From: Paulownia fortunei
Lineage: Eukaryota; Streptophyta; Magnoliopsida; Lamiales; Paulowniaceae
Length of the DNA stretch: 64,000 nucleotides
Direction: 5' to 3'
NCBI GenBank assembly: GCA_019321725.1
Contig: CM033105.1
Span: 16,151,861-16,215,860, forward strand
Below, piece by piece: positions 48,929 through 63,671 of this stretch (its first letter is position 1; the number at the start of each line of letters is the position of its first letter). The position numbers were made by a program, and so were the translations under genes. The notes under the pieces are model-generated. The model was not told where the DNA came from and did not search any database. It was given only the letters and a program-made list of their open reading frames with translations.

Positions 48929-51842
48929 TGTTGGAAATAACTTTATAGAAGAAAAAGAAAATGATATTTTTCCGATCAAATCAAACGCAATGGAAAGATG
49001 TTGCATCAGGCACTACAAAGATTTTCACAAAATAATGTAGTTGTATAAATATGTAATTTTAATCGATTTTATAAAATATAACAATTATATTTAGAAGAGT
49101 TTCACAAAACATAACATGATAGAAGAAGCCATTTTTTTCTTCTAATGATACTTTGAGAATTTTCAAGTCTTCTTCATCAAGTTTCAATCAGATTTGAATA
49201 AGATTATATGTTTAATTTATCTTATGATATTTTCAATTCATGAAATCACAAGAATGAGAAAGGGAAGAAAAATATTTAGCAAGAAGTTAGAGAATTCTCT
49301 CTCTCTCTCTCTCTTGGTGAAAAGGTGTGGTTGTGGAGAGAGAGATTCTTTTTATAATTGTTGAATCCTTAGTTTTATAATTCTCTTCTAACTCTAAGCA
49401 GATACCTTAGCTGATAGGAAAGTTATCTTTAATCTTTCTTTTGTAATTATCTAAAATTCATGATTTTAGATGATAATTATAAATATTAAAATAAATATCT
49501 CATATTTATTTATTACCTAACAACATAGACGGATGGAAGGGCCCTTAATTTTTCAGAATTTTAATTTTAATATATAAATTTCACAAATTAAAATTTTGTC
49601 CCTTCTTAAATAATTAAATTATCCTAGTCGCCCCCTCAAATTTTAATAATCCTATTTTAAATATGTAAATTTATTAAATTTAAAGATGTTCTAAAATTAT
49701 GTTAAACTTTATTCTTTTTTTAAATTTTAGGTGTTGGAATTTATTATTAATACAAAGTTCTAAAATGTATTTAAACTAACTTAAAAGTTTTATTTTGATT
49801 TTGTTTCTACAAACATCACTTATTTTAGTCAAAAAATACTCATTATTGTTATTTGTAATTTTTAATTTTTAATTTTTTACTTATTTGATTCCACTTTGTT
49901 TACTTATTATTTGAGATTACCCTAATTCTTATTTTGTAAGAAATCACAAGTGTATATTTTTTATGATATAAATTTTATTTCATTTGGGTAATGATTATGA
50001 AACAATACTCAGATTCTTCCACTAGTTTTTGAAAGCAAGCATTATTGGCAAAATCTATTTTTGACATGCTATCATAAATTTTTCTTAACGTTAAGAATTA
50101 TTTTTATTTGAATAATATATCTCTTTCATAATAAAAGTAGTTAAGAACTTCGTTTTTAATGTATTTTTAATTCACTGGTTTTTTAAAACATCAATTTATT
50201 TATTTTTATTGTTCTTCATTTGTCCAATACTTTGCATTTCTTTACTTTTGAATTTTGTTTAGTCCAATGACTTTTCATTTATCCAATACTTTGCATTTGT
50301 TTACTTTTCATCTCATTTCGGTTATCATATGGGACATGATTTCATAACATCACAGTTAAAACTTTAAAATTATTTTTTTATTTAAAATATGTTTCACGAT
50401 TGGACTTTTTATCAAGTAATCTTTTATAAATGTACTTATTTAAATTCCATTTTATTTGAAGATAACTTTTTATTTTTATAATAATGAGAAAATTTTTAAT
50501 ACTTAATAATGATTAATAAGATTGTGATGAAATTGTGAAAGGTAGTACAATTTTTAGACCATATTTCTAATTTTGTAAGTTAGTTTTTTCTTTTGTGTTG
50601 GATTTAATTTTATTTAGTTCTCATTTTCATTTAAAAGTCGATATAAAAAATTTATGTACAAATATCACATAATAAATTTATATTTATATATTTTTTTGAT
50701 AATTAGTTAAGTAAAAATCACAATAAAAAATATTTTTATATGTGAAAAAATAAATATTAATTTTATATTTTTAATGATCCAATGTCGCCACTCCCCCTCC
50801 CCCCAGAATAATCTTGGCTCCATCCTGCCCAACAATATCAGATATCCCTGATATTTTTTTATATATATAATTAAAACCCTTTTTAAGAAATAATTTTCTA
50901 TAATTACAAGTACAATTAAATTTATTGTATAAAATTTATTGTAGTGTTTATGAAGGTGGATTGGGGATCTATGTACCTATAATTACAAGATTTAAATTTG
51001 AATAATTAATTAAATTCATTCAATTTATTAATTTCAAGATTGCCCCAATAAAAACCTAAAATTATACTTTTATTATAGAACAATTCACTCTGATCAACAT
51101 TGAATAGTCCATCAATATAATCATTATATATAGTTTAACTCTCCATAAACGATTCATCAATAAAACTATATTTTCTATTAACCTTTCTAATTATCTATTA
51201 TTTCTTTTATACCATTAATTCACTAGTAAACAGTTAATTTACTTCCACATGAATGTATGAATTCCATATCTATAAGTCACATTTCCAATTACCTATCCTA
51301 ATATGATTCCAAAATGCAAGTGTTTAGGAATGTTAACTAACAAACATTTAACGAGTAAATCAAAGATCATACAGAAATAAATAGGTGTCTATAACCATTC
51401 ATGATTAAGATGAACTAATATATGATCATCTATTAATGTCATTTGAATATTCAGAAAACAACAAAATTTATGTGAAAACTCAAATTACATCTAATCTAGT
51501 CCTATATAATCACATTATATAAAGTGCATCTATTCTGATGTCACTACATCAATAGTCTAGATAAGACCATTACGTTCTTAACATTAATGGACCGCACTTA
51601 TAATAATTTTATTAAAGATCTTAACTTTAATTAATTTCATTATGGACTAACTTAGTTTATTATCTATAATGTTAATCCTCTTGTATATGACACTTATATA
51701 CTAAGATTATAATTACATAAATAAATAGAATTTTTTTTATATTCACTAGCATACTAATATGCATAAAATAAGTACAAAATATTATTTTATTAATTCAATA
51801 ATTAATGTACTGATACATGCTTTTAGAGCACTATCCCTAATA
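48929..51842 (-). mobile_element. Split LTR-like repeat, second copy
   Basis: Same inverted ends and same internal insertion as 9804-12717. Confidence 0.45.
49527..50830. mobile_element. Nested hAT-like element, second copy
   Basis: Same 8-mers (aacaacat, aacaatat) flank it, including the same one-base mismatch. Confidence 0.55.
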
Positions 51843-52868
51843 TGTAAGAGGACAAAGATTTTGTTTTGAAGGTTGTAATGGACAAAAAATTCTCAAAGAC
51901 TATAAATAGATACTAAATATTATTTTGAGCAAAAGGCAATCTTTGAAGAAAAAAAAAATTGAGCGAACAATTTAGCTTAGTGTTATTGAAAACACTATAT
52001 TAACAATTACTAGGAGGAGTATTGAGCTTTGTGTAAGTAAACAATTAAGTCAACTCTTATGTAAAGTGACTCAACAAGAATTAATCTAGCTTTGTGTGGG
52101 CTAATTGAGAGAGAAGCGAGCAAGTAAAAGTTTGTGTAACATAACTTTTGTAACTAGAAGTATAACTCTATAAAAGTCTATAGATATCCAGAGGATTCTT
52201 CCAAGAGTTGAAAAGAGTAAATATAGAAAGATTACAAATACCTTCAAACTAATATAAAAAAAATTCTTATCTCGTTTACTCACTACATTTTACTTTTCAT
52301 CAACTCACTAAGTTGTTGCTTTCCTTGGAATATTTTCGACATTCAATGAATTTTTCAAGTAATAATTCACATGTTCCAACTCAGTATTAAAACATATTTT
52401 CTGTTGTGCTTCTTTAGTAAACACTTAGTTCAATTTAGTTATCAGTTGACTTAGTCACTTAATTTATGATGCGAGTAACTATTTTTGTGAATGAATGGAG
52501 GACAAATATTTGTAAACTAAAAACATTTACAACTTAAGTTAAAAAATTTCAAATATCTATTCATTCCCTAACCCTATCATACCATTTGAAACCAACACAT
52601 TGAAAGATACACTCAATCTCTTTAAATGTAATTAGGAGAACCTTACAAAGTTTTGGAACCATTGTAATTAGACTTTGATTAACATGACAATGGGTTCGGG
52701 TTTACCCCGGACTTGCCCTGCCCTGCCTCAAATAAGGCGGATTTTTATAAACTAAACAGATAGGGGTTAGGAATTGGGTTCAATTATTTTAGATCCGATC
52801 ACGATCACTAGGTGTGTTACAACTCATTCCAAACCTATCCCATTATATAAATATATGTTCTTTGGGGA

Positions 52869-53135
52869 TTGCTGCCCCTTTCTTCTTTCTTGTCTCTTTC
52901 CCTTTTGTCTTTTGTTTTCTTTATTTCCTTCATTCTTTTATTTTTTCCCTTTGTCTTATTTCTTTTTTTTTTATTCTATTTCCCTTTTCCCTTTTCTTCT
53001 TCCTTTTTTTTTTCTTCTTCTTTATTCTAAACCAATTCTTCTATTCTATCCTTTTACTTTTTCTTCCTTTTGTTTTCTTCCCTTTCTTATGAATGATTTC
53101 TTCCTTCCACTCTTTTTTTCCTTTCTTATGAACAA
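52869..53135. repeat. Polypyrimidine tract, second copy
   Basis: Same length and homopolymer runs as copy 1. Confidence 0.85.
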
Positions 53136-54714
53136 CAGATTTTCTCTCGTGAGTCTGTGTGCTTATTGGAAACAAATTATCAACATCATCACGTAATATT
53201 TAACAGGCTATGAGACAACAAAATTTTTGAGAAATTACTATATGCTACCACCACTTCCTCCAGCCGACTTTTCTTCCTCCTCTGCCAATTTATCATGCCA
53301 GAAGCTCCAGACACTCCACCCCTTTTTTATCACCGAATTCGTGTTGACCAACTCCGAGATCTGTCACCAACAATGCCATTTTCAACCATCTCCACCAACA
53401 CCATCCAACTTCTCTCCCTAGTCTTCATCAGATCGTATCTTCTCTATTCTGCAGTCAGGAAAGGAATGATATCAAGGAGTAAAATGGGTCTGGAAGGTTC
53501 TTTGGGTTAGCCCCATATCGGGTTTTCTCATCGACTGGCGTGGCAAGTCTCAGGATTGGGCCAAGCGGGGCAAGTCTCGTGTTTGGCAACTTGACACAAC
53601 TTCCACTCCACTGTCATTCCTAATTTATCCCTAATTTTGATGGTGATTAAGCATAACTATTAGACCCAGAACTCTAGTAATATACTTTTTTAGGAAAGAT
53701 TATAAGGACTATTTCAGGCAACTAAAGACAATTGAGAGAAAAAACTATCTATACGTCAAGTATAGTCTAGATCGCAGTAGTGGAGTCAAGACTGAGCTGA
53801 AAGGCTCTCTTAAGGAGCGCAGCATGCAACCAAGTAAAGACAGAACTGTGTACTTAAAAAACAATACATTGAGCTAATTCAATGCTGATGATGTGGAGAA
53901 TAATCTAATTCAAATGGATATAAATTCAGAAAGTAACATTTTAATACTAGGAAGGACAATACGAACTACAAAATTGCCGAAAATCAAGGTATGGAAGACA
54001 GGTGCACAAATAAAATAAACAAAGGGAGCATTAAACGAGCATATTTTTGAAGTGTAAAAATAGAAGAAGGCTCAAGACAACATTGATCTTGCAATTTTTG
54101 AAGCAAAAGGAGCGTGACACCTTGAAAGCATCTGAAGCAGTTCACTCACTCCACACTTGCTTTTTTCATTGAGCATAAAGTGTGCTGAGTCAATCAAATA
54201 ATTGTATATTACGCACGCTTGTAAGGAGGATGTCTTATTCTTTGGACATCGATGCAGAGACATTAATGCATGCAAGTGTGTGATTGTTAGGGAACAAGTA
54301 TAATAAATAACCTCGTCTGAAAATTTCTAATTGAAAACGAAACATTATTGAATAAGGAATTTCTCATTAGGATAATACAAGAATTGATCCTTAGATTTGA
54401 GGCACCATTGTAAATTTGTACATAGTATATTGTACGTTAATTTATTCTCCAATAATAGGATAATCATAAGGGGAATATTTTGGGTACAACAAAATTATAT
54501 ATGGAGGTTAATAAATGACCAACAAAGGATCTGCCATTGTCACAGATTGAGATGAATAAGTAAATCTCCTAATTTTTTCATGGTCTTGCAAATCTTTGGC
54601 CAAGGCTGGACGAAAGTTAGAAAAAGAGTTATTTCTAATTTTATTGTAAAATCATGTAACTAGGAATATATACATATTTATTGGGTTATTTAGATTTCAA
54701 CTAATAATTCATAC

Positions 54715-55235
54715 CCTAAAATCAATTAGAAGATTAGTTGACAAAAGGACCGTATCTACATAAAGTTCGTTACTTCACTTATATCTGGATTTTCATGGCG
54801 TGTTATATGACACCATAATTGGTGGGTTCTTAGAATTAAAGGGAGAAATAATTAATTACATTAATTAATTATTTAATTAAGTAATAAGAATTGTGAGCCC
54901 ACCACTAGTTTATTGGTGAACATAAGGGATCACATATTTTCTTAGACAAATTTATTTATTTCCATAAAAATTAATCCAATTGTTGAATTAAGTAGATTGA
55001 TTTATTTACTGGATTTTAATTGATTAAAGTATAAAATTTATTCAATTAATTAATTAGATTAATTAATTATATGGACCTTTAATTAATTATGGGATGGATT
55101 AATTCAATTTAACTAGTTGGATTAATTAAATTTGGCTTAATTAATTAATTAGTTCTAGATTAATAGGTGTGGACTTAATGTGATCAAGACCCAATTAAGA
55201 ATTGGGTTATAAATTAAAGTCCTCATGGTAGAAGA
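54715..55235 (+). mobile_element. Diverged family-A-like LTR remnant, second copy
   Basis: Corresponds to 15590-16110. Confidence 0.45.
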
Positions 55236-56934
55236 AGAATGAAGTCCTTAGTTGACAATGACATCATCGAAAAAGAGATGGAGATAAAAAGAAAAGTAAG
55301 TCTTTGGGGCCAATAAATGACCCCAACTACACGATTTTGAGGGCATAATTCCACACATTTTTAGCTGATTTTCCAGTAGCTTGAGCCTTGAGAAAAAAAT
55401 GTTTTTCTCCCAAAATTTCCAGCACAAAAATTTTGAGCTTCCTGTCTTAGAAATCAGCCACTTACGTTCTTTCATCATATGATTTTTGTGTCTCTCTTTC
55501 ACAAGTTGAATTAGGAATTCAAAAATCAAGCACCTATATGGAAAAAGTGTTCTCTATCCTTCTTCCAAAACCTAAATTTCCTAGGCACAAAATTATCGGA
55601 TTAATCCAACTAACATAGAATTAATTGCAAATGAACATGAACATTCAAGGTGTAGATAATTAAAGGAGATATAATTGAAGCTTTAAGGTGAGTCATTTGA
55701 AGTGAGTTCTGGAATATGAATTCATGAAATTCAACAAACGGGATGAACTAAATGATTTAAATCATTTTATGTACAAATTTCCAACTTCCCACATGAAAAT
55801 TAAGTTAGCATAATCGATGCAATTGATGTAGCAATGGGATAGATAGTTATTTCATTATTTTTATATTAATGACCAAACCGGTCCTGCTATCCATCATCAA
55901 TTGAACCGATTTGACAGGTCTAATTAAAATTAATTATTTTTTTATTCTATTATTTATATAATAGACTAATTATTATGTACTAAATTTTAAAGGTAAAAAA
56001 GAAGATAAATAACTATCAATAAATATATCTAATAAAATTCAAAATGTAAATAACCACATACATAAAACAAAACACTAAGTTTAAATTTTCTTAAAAAAAA
56101 TAAAAAAATACCAAGTTTATATATATAAAAAAAACATACATGTAAATATAACTATTAACCAACAACATCACAAATATAAATAGCTATTATTAAATTTATA
56201 TCAGAAATGTAAATAGCTATTTGTCACTGTTCAAACACTCATCAAATGTGGCTATATAAAAAAATAGTAAATTAATTAATAAGCAAGGTCTAATACATGT
56301 CAAGATATTCAAATCAATTAATTTCATATTCTTTGCAATATAAACAAATAATTTAATAAGATATCAACTGTTAAATTTCATCTTTTGCAATATAAACAAA
56401 TAATTTAATAAGATTCAATTGTTTAAAATTTAACAAGAAATAAAATCAATTTTGGCATACAATCCAACTTAGGCCACTGAAGCGATGAAACTGAGGAGAA
56501 AGTAATTGCTTTATAAGTTGAAAATCTACTTGAATTAGTGCATAATGGAAGAGAAAAGGACGGATCAGAAAGCATCAATAAGTTAAAGTTAACCAACAAA
56601 AAAATGTGCAAAAACCATGCATGATTCGAAATTTTCTGGTTTATTTTGGTTTAATCTAATTTCCTGTTTAATTGAATTTTTGGTTATTTAGGGCCAAACG
56701 GATCATACTGACCACTGGTGCCTAATTGAACCGTTCGATCCGATCATGTCTGATTTAGAAAATAATTAATTATTTTATGAATATGATTGACATAATTATT
56801 ATTTTATCAAAATATTTTAAATACCATTGTGCCACATTTCCTAAGCTATGCATATAACCCAACATAATGTGATGATTGGAAGATTTGAATGCAGACACAT
56901 TTGCTTGCAATGGACGACGACTTGTGGCATGTAA

Positions 56935-57664
56935 CTTCCACCACCAATCAATGTGAAAGCTATTTGTAGTTTTCTAGGACATGCCGGGTTTTATAGAAGA
57001 TTCATTAAAGATTTTTCAAAAATTGTAAAACCTTTATGAAACCTTTTAGAAAAAGATAAGCCATCTGGTTTTAATGTTGATTGCCTATAGGCTTTTGATC
57101 ACATCAAGAAGGCTCTCATTTCAGCTCCTATTATGGTGGTATCGGATTGGATCCAACTATTTGAGCTTATGTGTGATGATAGTGATTATGCGGTTGGAGC
57201 AGTGTTAGGACAAAGAAGATATAAAATTTTCTGGGCCATTTACAATGCAAGCCAAACACTTGATGATGCCCAACAAAATTACATCACCACTGAAAAAGAG
57301 TTGTTAGCTATTGTTTTTGCATTTGATAAATTTCGTACTTGTCTTGTAGGTACCAAGGTGATAGTGTATACTAATCATGCTGTTATTAGGTACCTCTTTG
57401 CTAAAAAGAATGCAAAACCAAGGCTAATTTGGTTGATATTCCTTCTTCAAGAATTTGATCTTGAAATCAAAGATAAGAAGAGAAGTGAAAATGCAATGGC
57501 TGATCACTTGTCGAGGTTGGAACAGAAAAATAAGAACTTTGAAAGGCCATTTAAAGAATCTTTCTCAGATGAGTTTATTTTGACAATCAAAGATAATTTA
57601 CCTTGGTATGCAGATTTTGTAAATTTTCTTGCAGGTGGATTATTGCCCCCGAACTTCACATATC
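56935..57664 (+). pseudogene. Ty3/gypsy RNase H fragment, second copy
   Basis: Same stops, same Asn in VYTNH (codon 57373-57375) and same break at the LTR as 17810-18539. Confidence 0.9.
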
Positions 57665-59135
57665 TATTAGGTTCACTATAATCGCAGGGGCATGCACAGC
57701 GAAAGGCATACACAGCAAAAAATTTAAATTTTTATAAAACATGTATTTATCAAATAAATACATTCCCTCAATTTAAAATCGGTTCTTACGATCACGCTTT
57801 TTCAAGTAAATATATAAACAAATATATTAAATTGGAATTATACCTTTCAAGCACTCCGATTGATGTAGGGAATGAAGTAATCAATTAATATATTTTCTTG
57901 TTTATCAGAACTCACAGGGATCTATGTGTCTTCCCTCTATCAGGTTCATAATATGAAGAACAATACAGATTAAAAGAATTCACTAGTACTCTTAAAATTA
58001 TTTTCTATAGATCTGGAGTAATGCTTGCCCTTTAATCCAATTGATAGATCAAGAACAATAAAGATTAATTCTTTAAGTTATTGAAAATTTTGAAGTGAAG
58101 AAAATATCAAGAAACTTGTTTACTTTAAAGAATAAGAAAATAAAGATTTTCAAGAAAACACCTTTTTTCTTTTCTTTCTTTTCTTTCCTTTTCTTGGAGA
58201 GAAAAATTGAAGACAAGACAAAATAATTTTCCTAAAAATCACTATTCAATTTTCGACCCTTCCTATGTATATGGGGGCCGAAAATTCTTTCCCTCTCCAA
58301 CTCTTGGAGAGCTTTTAAATTTTGAACCACTTCAAAATTTAATTTTGGTAGGATTCTAAATCTTCCAACAATTCTTCTTTTTCTCTCTCCAATATATATG
58401 GACTTATTTGAGACTACAATAGTCATCCAGAATAGACTACATACATTCTTGATATTAATTTGAACTTTTCAAATAATATCAAGATAGATATATATCAAAT
58501 ATATATCACAAATATATTTATACAAAATAAACACCTAATGGCCAATAAAAATCTGTCATATTATATTTAACTATATAAATTTATTATTTAAGTAAATCAT
58601 ATTTATTTTAATTATCCTCTTCATCTTCAAGTGGGCATTTTAAGTGATCCACTTTAATTTTTGGGTTTGAACTTAAAAATCTAAGAATCAATCCAATTGA
58701 TTTAAACCCATATTAATCAATCCAATTGATTAATTATAATTGTACTCCGATTGGGCTTCCTAATTAAATTAGGTCCAATTAAATAATATAATTATTTAAT
58801 CAAATAATTTAATTTAACTATTAAATTAAATAGAATCCTTAATTAATTAATTAATCAATATTATTGTTTTTCATAAAGATGTGTGGCGCTCTTAAGTTCA
58901 CTATTAAGTGAGTAGTGGGCTTATAACATTTACAACTTATGAATAATAATTATTCTGATTAATTAATCTAATTAATTAATCCGCTTGGATTTAACTCCTT
59001 ATTTCCAAAAACCTCACTATCCATGAAAACACTTAGTAAATAATCATGGCAAACTAGCCTTAGGTGAAATAGCAAGTAAATTTATTTCAGTTGCGAGTAC
59101 CATACACGTATGGTCCTTTCGATAACTAAGGAAGA
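57665..59135 (-). mobile_element. Family-A LTR, second copy
   Basis: Corresponds to 18540-20010, including the TG to TA change at its edge. Confidence 0.65.
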
Positions 59136-59180
59136 CTCTTTGAAATCAAGAAGCTTGATACTGCTAGTCAAACAGACTAT

Positions 59181-59465
59181 ATAGCTGATGATAAGAGACG
59201 TGCAAATCTGGACAACGCGTCCAAGGACATACTATTCAAGACAACTGACAAGGTCATATTTAGTAAGATAAAGAAATGCAAGACAAATTAAAGAAATTTG
59301 GGAAGAGATCATGATGATATGTGAAGGCATGCACTAGATAAAGAATAATAAGCTATCACTAGCAATGCAGAAGTTTGAAAACTGTAAAACAAAAGTTGAA
59401 AAAACTCTAGAAGAAATAAATGAGAGATGTACATGCCTCGTCAATGAACTCGCATAATTAGATAA
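59181..59465 (+). pseudogene. Copia gag fragment, second copy
   Basis: Corresponds to 20056-20340. Confidence 0.5.
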
Positions 59466-59484
59466 AGAGCAATGGGTTATCACC

Positions 59485-61410
59485 ACGGGTGGGTAGTTAA
59501 ATCATCTAGTCAAAAGTGGCCAAATTTTATCTCCAATTTCATTTGCGCCCCTAGTGTATTTTTTTACGTGATAAATTTGTCTATAAATAGAGGGATTAAT
59601 TGAAGAAGAAAACACAAAAAAATAAGAAAATTGAGTAAGATAAAAATAGAGTGTTTTGAGAGAAAAAATAGGAATTTTTTTTTAGGATTTTTTCATTATC
59701 TCTTAAAATAGTTTTCGTATTTTTTTTTAATATTCCAAGTTGATAAATTTGAGATATTTGTAATTTAAAAGATATTCTCTTGATAATTATTTGTGTATCC
59801 CCTAATTTAGGGAGAATTTTGTAAGCCTACTATACATATAATAAAAGTATTTATCTGAACTACAATCCCGTAGTTTTTTCCAATTTGGATTTTTCACATA
59901 AAAATCCTTATGTCAAATTTTTTACTCTCTTGCACTATTTTTGAAATTCTTAATTTGGTCTCGTTTTAAATCACGTAGTTATGATTGCAGATTAAAAAAT
60001 AAAAGGATCGACGTCTTTTGGCGGGATGTTCAAATTACATGGATCGAACTACTCAATTTGGAAATCAAATATGTTGGATCTTCTCTATTGCAAGGATTTT
60101 TATTTCCTCTTACATGGTAATACTGTCAAACCAAAAGAAATGAATGATGATGAATGAAAATATTCTCCACACAAAAACAATGGGATATATTCGACGCTTT
60201 TTAAGTATAGTATCTTCCATCATTTTGCAAATGAGAAAAAGACTGATGTTCTGTGGAAAAAAATGGAGGCCATGCTTGAGAGAAAAAATGCCTTGAACAA
60301 AACTTCTATTATTAGAAAAATTATTAGGCTTAGGTACTAGGAAGGCGTAAACATGACTGAGCATCTAAATGCATACCAAGGTCTAATAAACAATCTATCA
60401 CTATGAAAATACCACTTGATGATGAAGTGGTTATTTTATTGCTACTTAACTCGTTGTTTGACAGTTGGGATAAACTTGTAGTGTTAGTTAGTAATTCAAC
60501 TCCAAATGGAGCACTGACATTGCAAATGGTCAAATATTGTCTTCTTAATGAAAAATCTAGAAGAAAGGAGCAAGATCATTCTTTTGAGTCAAAAGTTTTA
60601 ATAGCAAAAATGTTGATAAACGAGGAAGGAGAAAGAACAGAGGTCCTCTAAATTGGAGAGTAAATCTAAGGGAAATTCCAAGTGCCATTATTATGGTGGT
60701 CTAAACCATTATGAGAGAGATTGCAGAAATAAGAAAAAAGACCAATGGAATAAAAATAATGAGAATAAGAAAGATGATAAAGATACTACCGTTGTTGCAG
60801 CTGATGGTGATGTTGTCTTCATTTATGATGATGCTTGTATCAATTCATCATGCCAACAGACAGACTGAATTATTGATTTAGGAGCTTCATATCATGCCAC
60901 TTCATATCGTGATATGTTCACATCATACACTAGTTGCAGTATTGGCAAAGTTAGAATGGCCAGTCATGGTGTGATGGAAGTCGTTGGCATAGGGAGCATC
61001 ATCCTAGATACTGATACATGATATAGACTCCTGCTCAAAGATGTCAGACATTCCTAACATTCGGATCAACATTATTTCCATTAGCAAGCTTGACAATAGT
61101 GGCTATGCTAATTACTTTGGTGAAGAAAAGTGGAAGCTCACCAAAGGATCTCTCATTGTTGCTAAAGGTAAGAAACAAAATTCACTCTAGTTAATGTAGG
61201 CTAGACTATCCAATGGAGAGGTCAATGCAACTGTTAAAAGTACCTCCATTGAGTTGTGGCATAAAAGGCTTGGACACTTGAGTCAGAACAGCATGGAACT
61301 TTTGGACAAGAAGAAACTCCTCCATGAGATAACAAATATACATCTACAAACCTGTATTGATTGTTTGGCTGGAAAACAACACAGGACTGCTGCGCATTGC
61401 TCTGTCCAAT
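59485..61410 (+). mobile_element. Copia element B, second copy
   Basis: TATA box at 59581-59590, gag start at 60026, altered knuckle at 60683-60724, protease DLGA at 60875-60886. All lesions are shared with copy 1. Confidence 0.75.
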
Positions 61411-63606
61411 AATTTTCTCTAGTTGAGGACTGCTACAATCGGCTCCGTCATGGGATTATCTGGGACATCATCAATAGTTACATCTGTAAATACTGGCTCA
61501 CTCTATATTAAGTCATTGGAGTCTGTTTTATGCATGTCCTTGTACATCACCCTTTCGTCGAAAATCATATCTCTGCTACGGATCACCTTCTTGTTTTCAT
61601 CATCCCAAATGTGGTAGCCAAACTCATTCATAGCCGATGAGAGTGAATTTCTTGGTTTTGGGATCAAGCTTATTCCTGCCTTGATCACTAATATGTACAT
61701 ATGCTACACAACCGAAAACTTTTAGATGTGATAGTTTTTCCTCTTTTCTGTTCCATATCACCTTTGGTATTTTGTGCTTCAATAGAGCCGATGGGCCTCG
61801 ATTAATCAAGTAAGATGTTGTGTTGACTGTTTTTGCCCAAAACTGCTTCGGTAGACCTAACTGTATACAAATGCTTCTAGCTCTTTCTGTCAACGTTCGG
61901 TTCATACGCTTAACTACACCATTGTGTTGAGGTGTACGTGGCACGGTTCTCTCCATTCTGATCCCATACTCATAGCAGAACTTCTTGAATCTGGTGTCTT
62001 CATATTCACCACCATTATCGATTCTGAGCTTTTTAATTGTCAGACATGTCTCATTTTCAACCAAAACTTGCCATCTCCTCAAAGCCTCAAACACTTCAGA
62101 CTTATGCTTTAGAAAGTAAATCCATACCTTCCGAGAGTGATCATCGATAAAAGTCACGAAGTAGTGTTTCCCACCAATAAATGAAATGGTTGTTGGTCCC
62201 CAAACATCAGAGTTAACGAGCTCTAACCTTTTTTTTTTTGGGTTCTGCCACTTGTTTGAAAGCTGACCCTTTTCTGCTTTCCAAGTATGAAATCTTCACA
62301 CATGTCTATCTTAACTGACTGTAGACTTGGAAGTTTCCAATTCGAGTTCATATTTTTCTTCCCCTTTTCACTCATGTGGCCTAGCCTCTGGTGCTACAGA
62401 TTTGGAGTTTCATTATCTGTTGCAACTGTAATCGAACAGTGTGCCCCTGTTGTCATGTAAAGAGTGTCACTCTTCTTGTCTCGAGCAATAATTATGACGC
62501 CCTATGAAATCTTCCAATCATCACCATGGAAGATCGTAGTGTAGCATTTGCTAGCTCAAGTCAGGGATATGCCTGATATCCTTCAGCTCCCAAACAGACC
62601 CGTTCAGCTTAATCTTCACTGCATCTTTACCAACTATAGCACACGGTTGATCATCACCAAGATATACCTTTCCAAGATTTCTGGGGACATACATCTCAAA
62701 GAATTCTTTCTGCGAAGTAGCATGGAATAATGTTCCAGAGTCTAACACCCAAGACTCCTCATTGCTCTCTAAAGAGCATATTAACACATCATCTCCTTAT
62801 GAGGTGGAAGTAATATTTACCTCTGTCTTCGCCTCATGGTCCTTCGGTGCATTCTTGCATTGATTTTTATAGTGCTCAATCTTCCCGTAATTCCAACACT
62901 CAATGGTTTTCGAACTATGAGAATTACTGGAATTTCTGGATTTGGACCTCTTGTCCTTTGATCTACCTCGGTAGTTCGATCTGCCACGTTTGATTCCCTC
63001 TGGTTGAATTTCTTCCTCTTGACTCTGTATGCAAAACTGAAGAGGTTGATGATTCACCCGACTTTCTTCGTCGGATCTCTTCATTGAGAACCAGATCTCG
63101 AACATCGTCAAATTTCAACTTATTGCTTCCCGATGAGCTACTCACAGCCATGACAGTAGCATTCTAGCTTTCTAGTAGATAAGACAAAAGTATCAATGCT
63201 CGTACTTCTTCATCGAATTCAATTCCAACTGAACTCAATTGTGTTGTGACTGTGTTAAGTTCATTGAGATGTTGAGCTACCGATGCGCCTTCCATCATCT
63301 GTAAATTAAACAAACGTCTTATCAAGCAAACTTTGTTTAAGCCAATGACTTCTCATACATATTAGAGAGAGCCGCCATAAGACCCGTCATGGTCTTTTCC
63401 ATTGCTATGTTGAAAATAATATTGCGGGATAACGTCCATCGGATAACTCCAAGGGCTTATCTGTCGATAAGATTCCAGTATTCTTCCTTTATAGCCTCTA
63501 ACTTCTTCCTTGAGAGAGGTTGATATAGGCTTCTTTGCATTTTCCAGAACCCAAAATCTCCAACATCGAATTTCTCGAATTTTACCTTCCCTTCATCTGT
63601 GGCCAT
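61411..63606 (-). pseudogene. Copia element C gag-protease-integrase, second copy
   Basis: Gag start at 63606, protease DSGT at 62742-62731, integrase core 62157-61624 with the same Glu to Lys change (61911-61909). Confidence 0.85.
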
Positions 63607-63657
63607 CGCTCCTACTCGAATCTGACTTCCTCCGGATAATTTCTGATTATTCCTGGA

Positions 63658-63669
63658 GCTCTGATACCA
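63658..63669 (-). promoter_or_regulatory. Primer binding site of copia C, second copy
   Basis: tggtatcagagc on the minus strand, as at 24533-24544. Confidence 0.95.
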
Positions 63670-63671
63670 GT